Positions 1 through 7,792 of a stretch of 13,689 bases of DNA are shown in pieces. The stretch lies in NCBI GenBank assembly GCA_030045935.1, contig JASIEN010000294.1, positions 1 through 13,689 on the forward strand, given 5' to 3'. A program made the position numbers and the translations under genes. Numbering within the stretch: position 1 is the stretch's first letter; each line of letters begins with the position of its first letter. A model generated the notes under the pieces. It saw only the letters and a program-made list of their open reading frames with translations. It searched no databases and was not told the origin of the DNA. Source of the stretch: Candidatus Sulfotelmatobacter sp. (lineage in GTDB: Bacteria; Acidobacteriota; Terriglobia; Terriglobales; Acidobacteriaceae).

Positions 1-409
1 TCTGAAAACCTTCGCTGGCCTCCTCGAGAACGCGCTGCGATTGCTCGGTTTTCTTCAGAATGTCGGAGATCTGCTTGAGCGTGGCGACTTTGGTGACAAT
101 GCGCTTCTGCAACAGCAGGCTGATCTCGTCGATCAGCATGAGCTTGCTGGGATCGGCGATGGCAATGGCGAGCTTGCCATCCGCCGTCTCTTCCAGAGGA
201 ACGAAGTTGTAGCGGAACATCAATTCCGGCGAGAACTTCTTGAATAGCTCGTGATGGAGCTGAAAGTCGGTGAGGTCGACGAACTCGCAGCGATAGCGGC
301 GGGCGACATCTTGTGCGCGCTCGAGATCGGTGACGGGATTACCAGTCGCGGTGACCACGCTGCCGTTTTCGCCGTTTACGAATAGTGATTTCTTTTCCGG
401 CATTGCCAT
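1..409 (-). CDS. GspE/PilB-family secretion/pilus ATPase, N-terminal part (runs off window)
   Basis: The frame is open from an ATG at 409 to the window edge, giving 136 residues of the N terminus only. The visible part matches the N-terminal (T2SSE_N/MshEN-like) region of type II secretion and type IV pilus assembly ATPases. Examples are CEFVDLTDF (about 41-49), a P-E-L followed by the aromatic-rich stretch FRYNFVPLEE (about 65-74), and DGKLAIAIADPSKLMLIDEI (about 77-96), the usual 'G-L-x-V-A-x-x-D-P' signature. The Walker A/B ATPase core would lie outside the window. Such ATPases power pilin polymerisation or secretion at the inner membrane. It lies 117 bp downstream of pilC on the same strand, as expected for a pilus or secretion operon. 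The domain seems to begin late, lacking the first half of a typical MshEN module. An ATG at 403 is an alternative start. PilB and GspE cannot be told apart here. Confidence 0.75.
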   Translation of the reverse strand, partial: MAMPEKKSLFVNGENGSVVTATGNPVTDLERAQDVARRYRCEFVDLTDFQLHHELFKKFSPELMFRYNFVPLEETADGKLAIAIADPSKLMLIDEISLLLQKRIVTKVATLKQISDILKKTEQSQRVLEEASEGFQ

Positions 410-526
410 TTCAAGATCCCATCTACCCACGCCCGAAAGCAGACTTTTCTAAGCACGGCGTATACGGAGGAGCACGGGCAAGTTCCTCTACTTACTTAAA
501 AAAGCGACGTGAGCGCCGACTCAACC

Positions 527-1729
527 TCAGTGGCTTACGCCTACAGTGAAGATCGGCAAATACAGCGAGATCAACACTCCGCCGACGAAAACTGCCATGA
601 TTATCAGGACCAAAGGCTCAATCAGGGCCATGGCCGCCCCCAGCGCCGTCTGCACGTCTTCTTCGTAAAACTCCGCCACCGAGTTCAGCATGGCAGGTAA
701 AGCTCCGGTGGATTCGCCCACTTCCAGCATTTCCACAGCTAGATCAGGAAAGATCGCTTGCTCTTCCAGACTAGATGCCAGTCCCTGGCCCTCACGCACT
801 CTCACGCTGGCGCGCATTACGCCCTTGAGAATTTTCTTGCTCGACATGGAGGCGCCGGCGGTCTCCATCGATGGCACCAGGGGCAGGCCGCCTTGCAGCA
901 GGGTCGAGAGCATGCGGGAAAAAGTCGCCACCTGATGCTTAAGCCGAATATCTCCCAAGAGTGGCAAGCCGAGGATGAAGCGGTCGATCTGATCGCCGCC
1001 GCGGTCGGTTTTTTTCCATTGCCAGAGCAGGAAGCCGCCTACCACCACAGCGATGGCGAAAAAAGGAAAGTATTCTCGCGCATTCTTGCCGACGGCGAGC
1101 ATGAATAAAGTGATCGTGGGCAGCTTGGCATCCAAGCTGTTGAACAGCTCGGCGAACTTGGGCACGACATAGGTAAACAGAAACATCACCATGATCAATA
1201 CCACGCTCACGAGAAGCGTGGGATAGATCAAGGAGACGGCCAGTTTCTTGCGGAAGCTCATGGCCAGCCTCTGGAAATTAATATAGCGAGTGAGGACCTC
1301 GTCGATATTGCCGCTCTTCTCGCCAGCCATCAGCGTGGTGGTGTAAATCTTGGGTACGGCGGGGTGCTTGGCAAAGGCGTCGGAGAGCAGCTCGCCGCCT
1401 TTCACCCGCTCGCGTACATTTTCGAGCACCTGCCGCAGATTGCTGTCCTTCTGGCGCTTAATTAAGAGATCGAGGGCGTTCAGGATGGGTAAGCCGGCTT
1501 TGATCAGCGTCAGGAATTGCTGGTTGTAAACCAGAAAAGAACTCTGTTTTAACTTGCGGCCTCGGCCGAGAGAAAGTCCTCCGGAAAGCATGCCCTGCGG
1601 TTTGACCCAATGAACGAGATAGCCCTGCGCGGCGAAGCGCTCGCGCACTTCGGCGACGGAATAGCCTTGCTCCACCTGTTGGTGGGTATGGCCACGTTCG
1701 TCTGCGACTTTTACGACGAATTCCGCCAT
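527..1729 (-). CDS. pilC: Type IV pilus / type II secretion inner-membrane platform protein (PilC/GspF)
   Basis: At 400 residues this has the normal length for PilC/GspF, the polytopic inner-membrane platform that couples the cytoplasmic ATPase to pilin movement. Both T2SSF repeats are visible. Repeat one has FLTLIKAGLPI (about 72-82) and AGEKSGN (135-141). Repeat two has FSRMLSTLLQGGLPL (about 270-284) and VGESTG (337-342). Hydrophobic segments lie at about 166-189, 223-237 and 366-392, giving the standard three-helix topology. The ATG at 1729 begins MAEFVVKV, which fits the short N-terminal segment of family members. No strong ribosome-binding site is seen. It sits between lolA and a GspE/PilB-type ATPase on the same strand. 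PilC is preferred over GspF because no other type II secretion gene is visible, but the two families are not separable from this protein alone. Confidence 0.9.
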   Translation of the reverse strand: MAEFVVKVADERGHTHQQVEQGYSVAEVRERFAAQGYLVHWVKPQGMLSGGLSLGRGRKLKQSSFLVYNQQFLTLIKAGLPILNALDLLIKRQKDSNLRQVLENVRERVKGGELLSDAFAKHPAVPKIYTTTLMAGEKSGNIDEVLTRYINFQRLAMSFRKKLAVSLIYPTLLVSVVLIMVMFLFTYVVPKFAELFNSLDAKLPTITLFMLAVGKNAREYFPFFAIAVVVGGFLLWQWKKTDRGGDQIDRFILGLPLLGDIRLKHQVATFSRMLSTLLQGGLPLVPSMETAGASMSSKKILKGVMRASVRVREGQGLASSLEEQAIFPDLAVEMLEVGESTGALPAMLNSVAEFYEEDVQTALGAAMALIEPLVLIIMAVFVGGVLISLYLPIFTVGVSH

Positions 1730-1838
1730 CTAAATGTTCTTTGGATTCTTGCCGCGGTGCGACCCTTACGATCAGTCTATCACTTCAGCTCGCCGCCACC
1801 GGCACGCCATCCTTCGCCTAGCCCTTCCTAATAGTATC

Positions 1839-1851
1839 GGTAGTAACTACC
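1839..1851. repeat. Perfect 6-bp inverted repeat upstream of pilC
   Basis: GGTAGTAACTACC is a palindrome with 6-bp arms around a single base. It lies in the 176-bp lolA-pilC gap, about 110 bp upstream of the pilC start. The near-symmetric layout resembles a protein-binding operator more than a terminator, since no T-run follows on either strand. It could be a chance palindrome. No promoter hexamers at good spacing were found next to it. Confidence 0.3.
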
Positions 1852-1905
1852 AATTTGCGGCAGGCATCCTGTTAACTTTGGAAGCACTTACACCCGATAT
1901 GTGGT

Positions 1906-2592
1906 TTATTGGCCCAGATCTCCCTCGACGATTTCAGTGCCTGCGGGCGGTCTGAATTCGAACCAGCCTTCCGGGATCGGTCCATTCTCTTTTTCATCGG
2001 TAAATTGGTACTCGGTGATCGATCCGTCCACCTCGTTTATTACGATGCCCACGATTTTGTCTTCGGGAGTAACCTCCAGCACGATATCGCTGATGCGATC
2101 GGCCAAGGCCCCCGGAATTCCCCGCAGTACTACATCACCGGGTTGCCTGGGAGGAACATCGGGCGCTAAAGCCAGTCCGTGTAACTCCTTTTCCAGCTTG
2201 CTCTTACCCAGCAAAAACGCAAGTGGTGATCGAACGTCCTCCAGCCTACGGGCATCGGTCTTGCGAGCCTGGCGATCGCCGGGGACGTAAAACCACGCAC
2301 TCCGGCCATCGCTGACAAACAGCTTTTCCTTGGGAGAACGATATTCCCAGCGCATCTTGCCAGGTTTTTTTAGCCCACCCTTGGCCAGCCAGAGGGTGCC
2401 GGATTCGGTTCGGTCCATTCCGGAACCGCGATAGGTTTCCGTGAAGTCGGTTTGCAAAGTATGGAGGTGGTTGTAGTGGTCATCGACTGCCTGGGCGATC
2501 GAGTGAACGTCGGGTAAGACCGCGGCACAGGATGGGGTACTCAGCAGCGGAAGCAGAGCGCTGAGGCAGAACGAGACGACAAACTTCTCCAT
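1906..2592 (-). CDS. lolA: LolA-like outer-membrane lipoprotein carrier protein
   Basis: This 228-residue protein has a signal peptide (positive start MEK, hydrophobic run to about residue 19, likely signal peptidase I cleavage after SCAA at about 21-24; the Cys is not in a lipobox). The mature part has the LolA signatures: LHTLQTDFTETY (about 43-54), then KKPGKMRWEYRSPKEK (about 75-90), followed by LFVSDGRSAWFYVPGDRQ, and an RSPLAFLLG segment (about 121-129). LolA is the periplasmic chaperone that takes lipoproteins released by LolCDE across to the outer membrane. The length matches the family. It is divergent from the deacetylase gene at 2742 and 176 bp upstream of pilC. Only a weak ribosome-binding site (AAGTGA) is seen. 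Some LolA-like proteins have other outer-membrane jobs, so the exact role is inferred. Confidence 0.87.
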   Translation of the reverse strand: MEKFVVSFCLSALLPLLSTPSCAAVLPDVHSIAQAVDDHYNHLHTLQTDFTETYRGSGMDRTESGTLWLAKGGLKKPGKMRWEYRSPKEKLFVSDGRSAWFYVPGDRQARKTDARRLEDVRSPLAFLLGKSKLEKELHGLALAPDVPPRQPGDVVLRGIPGALADRISDIVLEVTPEDKIVGIVINEVDGSITEYQFTDEKENGPIPEGWFEFRPPAGTEIVEGDLGQ

Positions 2593-2741
2593 TCACTTGA
2601 TTTTACATGCGCGAAGTTCAGCCCCGCGACACGCTGGTTGATTTTCAATACGACTCCAAGCGGCGGAACAATTAATTTCTCGAATACCGGTAGCCGAGTC
2701 TGATACTCCCCACAGCGAAATGTTTATGTTGCGATCAATAG
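2593..2741. other. Divergent intergenic region, lolA / deacetylase 1
   Basis: This 149-bp gap separates two divergent genes and should hold promoters for both. On the plus strand no hexamer pair at 16-18 bp spacing is convincing. On the minus strand TAAAAT lies only a few bases before the lolA ATG, which would give an almost leaderless mRNA if it were a -10 box. No strong call is possible. Confidence 0.3.
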
Positions 2742-3803
2742 GTGATCGTCGTAAGCCCGATCTTGAAGCACGTCCTGTATCCGGCGTTGGCCAACACCGG
2801 ATACCTGCGCCGGCGTGCGAGCGGCGGAGAGTTGTGCGTCCTCACGTATCACGGAATCCTGCCGGAAGGGTATCAATCCTCCGATGGGGGGCTCGATGGC
2901 GCCCTGGTCACTGCACAAAATTTCCGCAGCCAGCTCCGGCTGTTGAAAGAGATCTACCAGATCGTGTCACCGGAAGAAGTTCGCCAGTGGTTGATTGGCG
3001 AACGGGCACTGCCTGAGCGAGCCGTTCTTATCACCTGCGATGATGGACTGCGCAATGGTTTGACCGATATGGCTCCGATTCTTGTGGAGGAAGAGGTTTC
3101 CTGTCTGTTTTTTGTGACGGGCGCGCCGGTGGTGACTGATTGTGCGGCGATGTGGTACGAGGAACTTTTTCTGCTGCTGCTCGAGGCGCCGGCGGGTCCT
3201 TGCACCATCGAAGGCCTTGGGCTGAATTTCCAGCTCAACACTAGGCAGACCCGGCGCGCGGCGTGGCGGACTCTGCTCGAGAAGCTGTCACCGTGCGAGC
3301 TTGGCGAGAGGACGCAACTGATTGATGGATTGCGGGCGCAGCTCGGTCTGGCACCGCCCAGTCAAAAGTGGAGCGAGGCTGAACGGCGACGCTTCGGGCT
3401 GATGAATGCTTCGGACATGCGATGCCTGGTTGCGATCGGGATGACTCTCGGCTCGCATACGTTGAGCCACCCGATTCTGGGTAAGCAATGTTCCGAATTG
3501 GCCTGGCAGGAAATTTCGGAGAGCCGTCGTGCTCTTGAGGATGCGGTTGGCGAGCCGATTTGGGCCTTGGCCTATCCGTTTGGTGATGCTGCGTCCGTGA
3601 CCAGCCGGGAAATGCAGATGGCCGGGCAGGCCGGCTACGAATGCGCGTTCATGAATGTCGGAGGCGGCTTCGGCGCCCGGCTGCCTAGGCTGGCGCTACC
3701 GCGGGTTCACATGACCGGAATTATGAACCTGGGGGAGTTTGAGGCACATGTCTCCGGTTTTCATCGTGACATCCGCTCGCGTTTGGCGGGCGAGGATTGG
3801 TAA
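2742..3803 (+). CDS. NodB-type polysaccharide deacetylase, copy 1
   Basis: At 353 residues this is a carbohydrate esterase family 4 (NodB homology) protein, a class that removes N- or O-acetyl groups from glycans using a metal held by Asp-His-His. Motif 1 is TCDDG (98-102), motif 2 is SHTLSHP (238-244, with metal-binding His239 and His243), and AYPFG (277-281) is the later conserved loop. TYHGILPEGY (35-44) precedes motif 1. About 130 residues containing MWYEELFLLLLEAP (137-150) separate motifs 1 and 2, an insertion compared with minimal NodB domains. No signal peptide is obvious, so a cytoplasmic or membrane-surface site is possible. The start is GTG: a TAG lies immediately upstream in frame, and the N terminus MIVVSPILK aligns with MRFVSPLLK of the paralogue at 10021. 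There is no clear ribosome-binding site. The substrate is unknown; a link to the adjacent pse cluster is inferred. Confidence 0.85.
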   Translation: MIVVSPILKHVLYPALANTGYLRRRASGGELCVLTYHGILPEGYQSSDGGLDGALVTAQNFRSQLRLLKEIYQIVSPEEVRQWLIGERALPERAVLITCDDGLRNGLTDMAPILVEEEVSCLFFVTGAPVVTDCAAMWYEELFLLLLEAPAGPCTIEGLGLNFQLNTRQTRRAAWRTLLEKLSPCELGERTQLIDGLRAQLGLAPPSQKWSEAERRRFGLMNASDMRCLVAIGMTLGSHTLSHPILGKQCSELAWQEISESRRALEDAVGEPIWALAYPFGDAASVTSREMQMAGQAGYECAFMNVGGGFGARLPRLALPRVHMTGIMNLGEFEAHVSGFHRDIRSRLAGEDW

Positions 3804-4098
3804 ACAGCGCTCGCGTCCACAGGAAATTCCGCTATACTACTGCGCAATCGTTCGTTCCAGCCGGAAAGCGAGCAGGGTTGGTTTTTCGTTTCTCACGAAA
3901 TGCCCATAAGACAGGTTTGACTGTACGCGAGATCCCTCGCCGCGCTGGTGAATACCCGGGCTTCGGGACCACGCCCTCGTCGTCAGTCGGACACGCGCCA
4001 ACAATCCGTACTCAGCGGCGCCAAGTTCAATCAATTCAAACAATCGAGCTGTTGACGCCCGCACATGCGGGCAGTAACGAGTTAAGAGCGCGAATCCG
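3804..4098. other. 295-bp non-coding gap before pseB
   Basis: This gap separates deacetylase 1 from the pse block. Frames that cross it (plus 3797-4117, minus 3837-4145) overlap flanking genes and show no recognisable protein. It contains a TATACT box at 3833-3838 without a matching -35, a small inverted repeat TTTCGT/ACGAAA (3884-3889 and 3895-3900), and near its right end the promoter-like pair annotated separately. No rho-independent terminator for deacetylase 1 was seen. Confidence 0.5.
4052..4080 (+). promoter_or_regulatory. Candidate sigma70-like promoter of the pse operon with palindromic spacer
   Basis: TTGACG (4052-4057) and TAACGA (4075-4080) are separated by exactly 17 bp, the optimum for housekeeping sigma factors. 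The spacer holds CCCGCACATGCGGG (4058-4071), an inverted repeat with 6-bp arms around CA, placed where a repressor or activator could bind. The ATG of pseB is 18 bp past the -10 box, so the leader would be only about 12 nt and the weak AAGAG at 4084-4088 would lie at its very 5' end. That short leader is the main argument against this call. Confidence 0.4.
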
Positions 4099-5133
4099 AT
4101 GGCTAAAGCAGGGATAAATTGGTCGCAGGAAGTTGTTCTGATCACCGGCGGGACAGGCTCGTTCGGAAAAAGGTTTGTTGAGATTATGCTGCGCGACTAT
4201 CATCCCAAACGGCTAGTGATCTTTAGCCGGGATGAGCTGAAGCAGCATGACATGCGCAGAGCAGGCTTCGATCATCCCAGTTTGCGCTACTTCATTGGCG
4301 ATGTGCGCGATGTGGGGCGGCTGCAGCGGGCTCTTGCCGGAGTAACGGTGGTGGTTCACGCGGCGGCATTAAAGCAGGTTCCCGCTTGCGAATACAACCC
4401 GTTTGAAGCGATCCAGACCAACATCATGGGCGGCCGCAATGTGATCGACGCCGCCATCGATCAGGGCGTGCGGCGCATTCTGGCCCTCAGCACCGATAAG
4501 GCGGTGAACCCGATCAATCTTTACGGCGCCACCAAACTCTGCGCCGAGAAAATGTTTGTACAGGCCAACGCCTACGCCGGGGCGCAGGACACGCGTTTCA
4601 GTTGCGCACGCTACGGCAATGTAGTGGGTAGCCGCGGCAGTGTGATCCCGGTTTTTCTGGAGCAGCGCAAGCGGGGGCGCATTACCGTGACCGATCCCCG
4701 CATGACTCGCTTCTGGCTCTCCCTGGAGCAGGGAGTGCGCCTGGTTGTGCGCTGCATCGAGCAGATGCATGGCGGGGAGATTTTCGTGCCCAAGATTCCG
4801 AGCATGAGAATAGTGGATTTGGCGGAAACGATTGCTCCCGATTGCGCCATCGACTGCGTCGGCATTCGCCCCGGCGAAAAGCTGCATGAAGTCCTGGTTT
4901 CGGAAGACGAAGCGCGCAATACGCTAGAGACGAATGATATGTACATCATCCAGCCGGCCCATCCCTGGTGGCGGCGGGAAAACTGGATTGATGCTACACC
5001 TTTGCCGGAAGGCTTTCGCTTCGCCAGCGATAACAACGAAGCGTGGCTGACAGCACGTGAATTGCGGAACCTGATCGCTCCGGAAATCGCGGATGTTGAC
5101 CAGCCTGTCGTTTCAGTGCGGGCTTCCGCCTGA
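4099..5133 (+). CDS. pseB: UDP-N-acetylglucosamine 4,6-dehydratase (inverting), PseB
   Basis: This 344-residue short-chain dehydrogenase/reductase is of the PseB/FlaA1 type. It makes UDP-2-acetamido-2,6-dideoxy-beta-L-arabino-hexos-4-ulose from UDP-GlcNAc, the first step to pseudaminic acid, in the cytoplasm. The NADP-binding loop TGGTGSFGK is at 16-24. FSRDELKQHDMR (42-53) and GDVRD (67-71) are typical of PseB. HAAALKQVPACEYNP (87-101) is a hallmark of the family. The catalytic stretch LSTDKAVNPINLYGATK (130-146) carries T132, D133, Y142 and K146. ARYGNVVGSRGSVIP and GIRPGEKLHE follow as expected. Length is normal and nothing is missing. It starts the pse block and is followed directly by pseC. 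Close relatives such as CapD-like retaining dehydratases are much longer membrane proteins or differ in these motifs, so PseB is the best call. Confidence 0.95.
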   Translation: MAKAGINWSQEVVLITGGTGSFGKRFVEIMLRDYHPKRLVIFSRDELKQHDMRRAGFDHPSLRYFIGDVRDVGRLQRALAGVTVVVHAAALKQVPACEYNPFEAIQTNIMGGRNVIDAAIDQGVRRILALSTDKAVNPINLYGATKLCAEKMFVQANAYAGAQDTRFSCARYGNVVGSRGSVIPVFLEQRKRGRITVTDPRMTRFWLSLEQGVRLVVRCIEQMHGGEIFVPKIPSMRIVDLAETIAPDCAIDCVGIRPGEKLHEVLVSEDEARNTLETNDMYIIQPAHPWWRRENWIDATPLPEGFRFASDNNEAWLTARELRNLIAPEIADVDQPVVSVRASA

Positions 5134-6354
5134 GTGATCGATATGAGCGCTACTCCTCTAACTTCGCAGACGCTGGCCGTCGATGGCGGCACGCCGGTGC
5201 GTGAGACTTTGTTGCCCTATGGACGGCAGTCGATTGACGAGGATGACATTCAGGCGGTGGTTGAAGTGCTGCGATCCGCGTGGCTGACGACGGGACCGAA
5301 GGTAGGCGAGTTCGAGGAAGCCTTTGCAGAGCGAGTCAGCGCGCACTATGCGGTAAGCTTCAGTTCGGGAACGGCGGCACTGCACGGAGCGGCTTTTGCA
5401 GCCGGGTTGAAGGCAGGAGATGAGGCGATTACTTCGCCGATGACCTTTGCGGCGACGGCAAATTGTGTGCTGTATCAGGGCGCAACGCCGGTGTTAGTGG
5501 ATGTCTGCAGCGACACGCTGAATATTGATCCGGAACAGGTATGCGCCAGGATTACGGCACGAACGCGCGCCATACTTCCAGTCGACTATTCGGGCCATCC
5601 TGCCGATCTCGATTCGATTGTCGAAATCGCGCAACGTCATGGACTGGTAATGATTGAAGATGCTTGCCATGCCCTGGGAGCGGAATACCGCGGGCGCCGG
5701 GTGGGATCGATTGCCGACATGACCGTGTTCAGCTTTCATCCCGTGAAGCACATCACGACGGGTGAGGGCGGCATGGTGGCGACCAACAACGCCAGCTATG
5801 CCGAAGCGTTGCGCAGATTCCGCAATCACGGAATTTCAAGCGATGCCCGGCAGCGGCAAGCGGCGGGCCAGTGGCATTACGAAATGGTTTTGCTTGGGTT
5901 CAATTATCGCTTGACCGATATCGGGTGCGTGCTGGGGCTCAGGCAACTGGGGAAGCTCGATGGCAATCTCGCACGCCGCCGTGAGATCGCGGCACAATAC
6001 ACTGCGGCGTTTCGCGAGATTTCCGGCGTGATTCCGCCCATCGCTCGCCGCGATGTAACTCATGCTTGGCATCTTTATCCGATTCGCCTGCTCCCGGGAA
6101 AGCTCGCTGCCTATCGTGCCCACGTCTTCCGTGCCTTGCGCGCCGAAAACATCGGCGTAAACGTACATTACATCCCCGTTCATTTCCATCCTTATTATCG
6201 CGACCGGTTTGGCTACAAAGGTGGGGAGTTTCCGGTCGCGGAAGATGCATATTCGCGAATGATGAGTCTTCCTATGTTTCATGACATGACGGATCGTGAT
6301 GTACAGGATGTGATCGAGGCGCTGGCGAAGGTCTTGGGGCACTACAGCCGATGA
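5134..6354 (+). CDS. pseC: UDP-4-amino-4,6-dideoxy-N-acetyl-beta-L-altrosamine transaminase, PseC
   Basis: This 406-residue PLP-dependent sugar aminotransferase belongs to the DegT/DnrJ/EryC1 family. It transfers an amino group from glutamate to C4 of the PseB product. The N-terminal substrate region is LPYGRQSIDEDDI (about 27-39), and LRSAWLTTGPKV (46-57) is typical of PseC. SSGTAALH (78-85) binds the cofactor phosphate, EDACHALGAEY (175-185) carries the PLP-contacting Asp, and the Schiff-base lysine is K205 in FHPVKHITTGEGG. The C-terminal NVHYIPVHFHPYYR is also a family mark. Length is normal. GTG at 5134 directly abuts the pseB stop; ATG at 5143, three codons later, is equally possible. 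Neither has a strong ribosome-binding site, so translation is probably coupled to pseB. In the Bacillus sps system the equivalent is SpsC. Confidence 0.94.
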   Translation: MIDMSATPLTSQTLAVDGGTPVRETLLPYGRQSIDEDDIQAVVEVLRSAWLTTGPKVGEFEEAFAERVSAHYAVSFSSGTAALHGAAFAAGLKAGDEAITSPMTFAATANCVLYQGATPVLVDVCSDTLNIDPEQVCARITARTRAILPVDYSGHPADLDSIVEIAQRHGLVMIEDACHALGAEYRGRRVGSIADMTVFSFHPVKHITTGEGGMVATNNASYAEALRRFRNHGISSDARQRQAAGQWHYEMVLLGFNYRLTDIGCVLGLRQLGKLDGNLARRREIAAQYTAAFREISGVIPPIARRDVTHAWHLYPIRLLPGKLAAYRAHVFRALRAENIGVNVHYIPVHFHPYYRDRFGYKGGEFPVAEDAYSRMMSLPMFHDMTDRDVQDVIEALAKVLGHYSR

Positions 6355-7061
6355 CGCGCGCGATGGAGAGAGTCGATGCAGCGGACGTTGAGAACAGCGT
6401 CACGGAGAACGCTCAGACTGCTGCATGGAAGGGCGACTTCGGTCGCGAATACAGCGACCGTAACACATTTGACGTCGATATGCTGAACTCTCTCTATCTC
6501 AAAAACTACGGCGTCACGCGAAGCCACATTAACGAGAAAATTCTGCGTCACGTGCCAAACGATTCTAGCTTTTTGGAAGTAGGGTGCAATACGGGAAACC
6601 AATTGCTGCTCCTGCAGCAGATGGGCTACGCGAATCTTGCCGGGGTAGAACTTCAGCCTTACGCGCTGGAGTTAGCCAGGGCACGCACTCGAAACATTTC
6701 GCTGCGGCAAGGGTCCGCTCTTGGCCTGCCGTATGAAGATGCAGCCTTCGATGTTGTATTCACCTCGGGAGTGTTGATTCATATTTCTCCTGCAGATCTG
6801 TCGCATGCCATGGAGGAGATTCATCGCTGCACACGAAGTTACATCTGGGGATTGGAGTATTACTCAGCTCAGCCAACCGAGGTGAATTACCGGGGCCGTG
6901 AGGGAATGTTGTGGAAGATGGATTACGTTGGTTCTTATCTCGAACGATTTGATGATCTGGAGTTAGTCGAGGAGCTGCGCATACCTTACCTTCAGAATGC
7001 GAATGTCGATACGGTGTTTTTGCTGAAAAAGCGCGGAGGGGTGTCGGCGGAGATACTATGA
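6351..7061 (+). CDS. Class I SAM methyltransferase, pseudaminic acid biosynthesis-associated type
   Basis: This 236-residue Rossmann-fold methyltransferase has motif I FLEVGCNTGN (74-83), a motif II acidic region GVELQPYALELAR (98-110), a post-motif QGSALGLPYED (120-130), and DVVFTSGVLIHISP (134-147) as motif IV region. The protein resembles the family described as 'pseudaminic acid biosynthesis-associated methylase', found inside pse clusters in diverse bacteria. Its acceptor is not established; O-methylation of the nonulosonic acid or of a pathway intermediate is an inference. The ATG overlaps the pseC stop as ATGA, so the gene is translationally coupled to pseC. A second in-frame ATG is four codons in. 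The conserved tail of the gene overlaps the next start in the same way. It is not needed for basic Pse synthesis. Confidence 0.85.
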   Translation: MTRAMERVDAADVENSVTENAQTAAWKGDFGREYSDRNTFDVDMLNSLYLKNYGVTRSHINEKILRHVPNDSSFLEVGCNTGNQLLLLQQMGYANLAGVELQPYALELARARTRNISLRQGSALGLPYEDAAFDVVFTSGVLIHISPADLSHAMEEIHRCTRSYIWGLEYYSAQPTEVNYRGREGMLWKMDYVGSYLERFDDLELVEELRIPYLQNANVDTVFLLKKRGGVSAEIL

Positions 7062-7792
7062 AGGTTGTCGCAATTGTGCAGGCGCGCATGGGCAGCTCGC
7101 GGCTCCCGGGAAAAGTGCTGCGAGAGATTAGCGGAAAGAGCATGCTGATGCGCGTTTTGGAGCGTCTGCAACGTGCCTGTTCCTTGGATGAAATTTTAGT
7201 GGCGACGACGGATGCAAGCGTCGACGACGTGATTGAGCAGGAATGCCGGCGTTTGTTGGTTCCGCTGTTTCGCGGAAGTGAAGAGGACGTTCTTGACCGA
7301 TACATGCAGGCGGCGCGATGGATGAAGGCTGATGTAGTCACGCGAATCACTTCCGATTGCCCGCTCATCGATCCTGAAATTACCGATTCGATAGTGCGCG
7401 CATTTCTTGCCCAGCGCCCCGATTATGCTTCCAACACGCTCGATCGCACCTATCCACGCGGATTGGACGCCGAGGTGATGAGCTTCCATACACTGGAGCG
7501 GGCCTGGCGTGACGCGAATCAGCCCTATCAGCGCGAGCATGTGACTCCGTACATCTACGAGCACCCGGAGGAGTTTAAGCTCTTGTCGATTAGTGCTGAT
7601 AGGAACAACAACCGCCACCGCTGGACGGTCGATACGCAGGAGGACATGGAATTCGTTCGCGCTATCTACGCGCGCCTCGGCGGGCGCGCGGAATTTTCCT
7701 GGCAAGATATTCTTGCTCTGCTGGAGCGCGAGCCCGAACTGGCCGAGATCAACGGCTCCATTGCGCAGAAGGAACTACAGGCGGGCCGATGA
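7058..7792 (+). CDS. pseF: SpsF-type cytidylyltransferase, likely CMP-pseudaminic acid synthetase (PseF role)
   Basis: This 244-residue nucleotidyltransferase belongs to the Cytidylyltransf_3/SpsF family. The nucleotide-binding N terminus is VAIVQARMGSSRLPGKVL (4-21). FRGSEEDVLDRY (71-82), TSDCPLIDPE (98-107), YPRGLDAEV (132-140), REHVTPYIY (159-167) and RWTVDTQED (188-196) are all typical. Members sit beside PseG/SpsG and PseI/SpsE homologues, where they most likely activate the nonulosonic acid with CTP to CMP-Pse before transfer. This is a different subfamily from the NeuA-like PseF of Campylobacter, whose N terminus reads differently, so the gene symbol denotes a role inferred from context. 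ATGA overlap with the methyltransferase stop and ATGA overlap with pseG show coupling on both sides. Confidence 0.85.
   Translation: MKVVAIVQARMGSSRLPGKVLREISGKSMLMRVLERLQRACSLDEILVATTDASVDDVIEQECRRLLVPLFRGSEEDVLDRYMQAARWMKADVVTRITSDCPLIDPEITDSIVRAFLAQRPDYASNTLDRTYPRGLDAEVMSFHTLERAWRDANQPYQREHVTPYIYEHPEEFKLLSISADRNNNRHRWTVDTQEDMEFVRAIYARLGGRAEFSWQDILALLEREPELAEINGSIAQKELQAGR

Noticed and set aside
490..526. Possible terminator after pilC (T-run next to a GC-rich stretch on the minus strand)
   Set aside because: The T-run is present (AAAAAA on the plus strand) but the GC-rich arm pairs over only about three bases, too weak for a rho-independent terminator.
3833..3838. TATACT as a promoter -10 box downstream of deacetylase 1
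   Set aside because: No recognisable -35 hexamer lies at 16-18 bp, and it is about 250 bp from pseB.
3797..4117. 106-codon plus-strand frame across the gap before pseB
   Set aside because: It starts with TTG inside the deacetylase, runs into pseB by 19 bp, and its peptide shows no domain, signal or codon pattern of a real gene.
3837..4145. 102-codon minus-strand frame across the same gap
   Set aside because: It overlaps the pseB start, faces the operon, and the peptide looks random. No homology or ribosome-binding site was seen.
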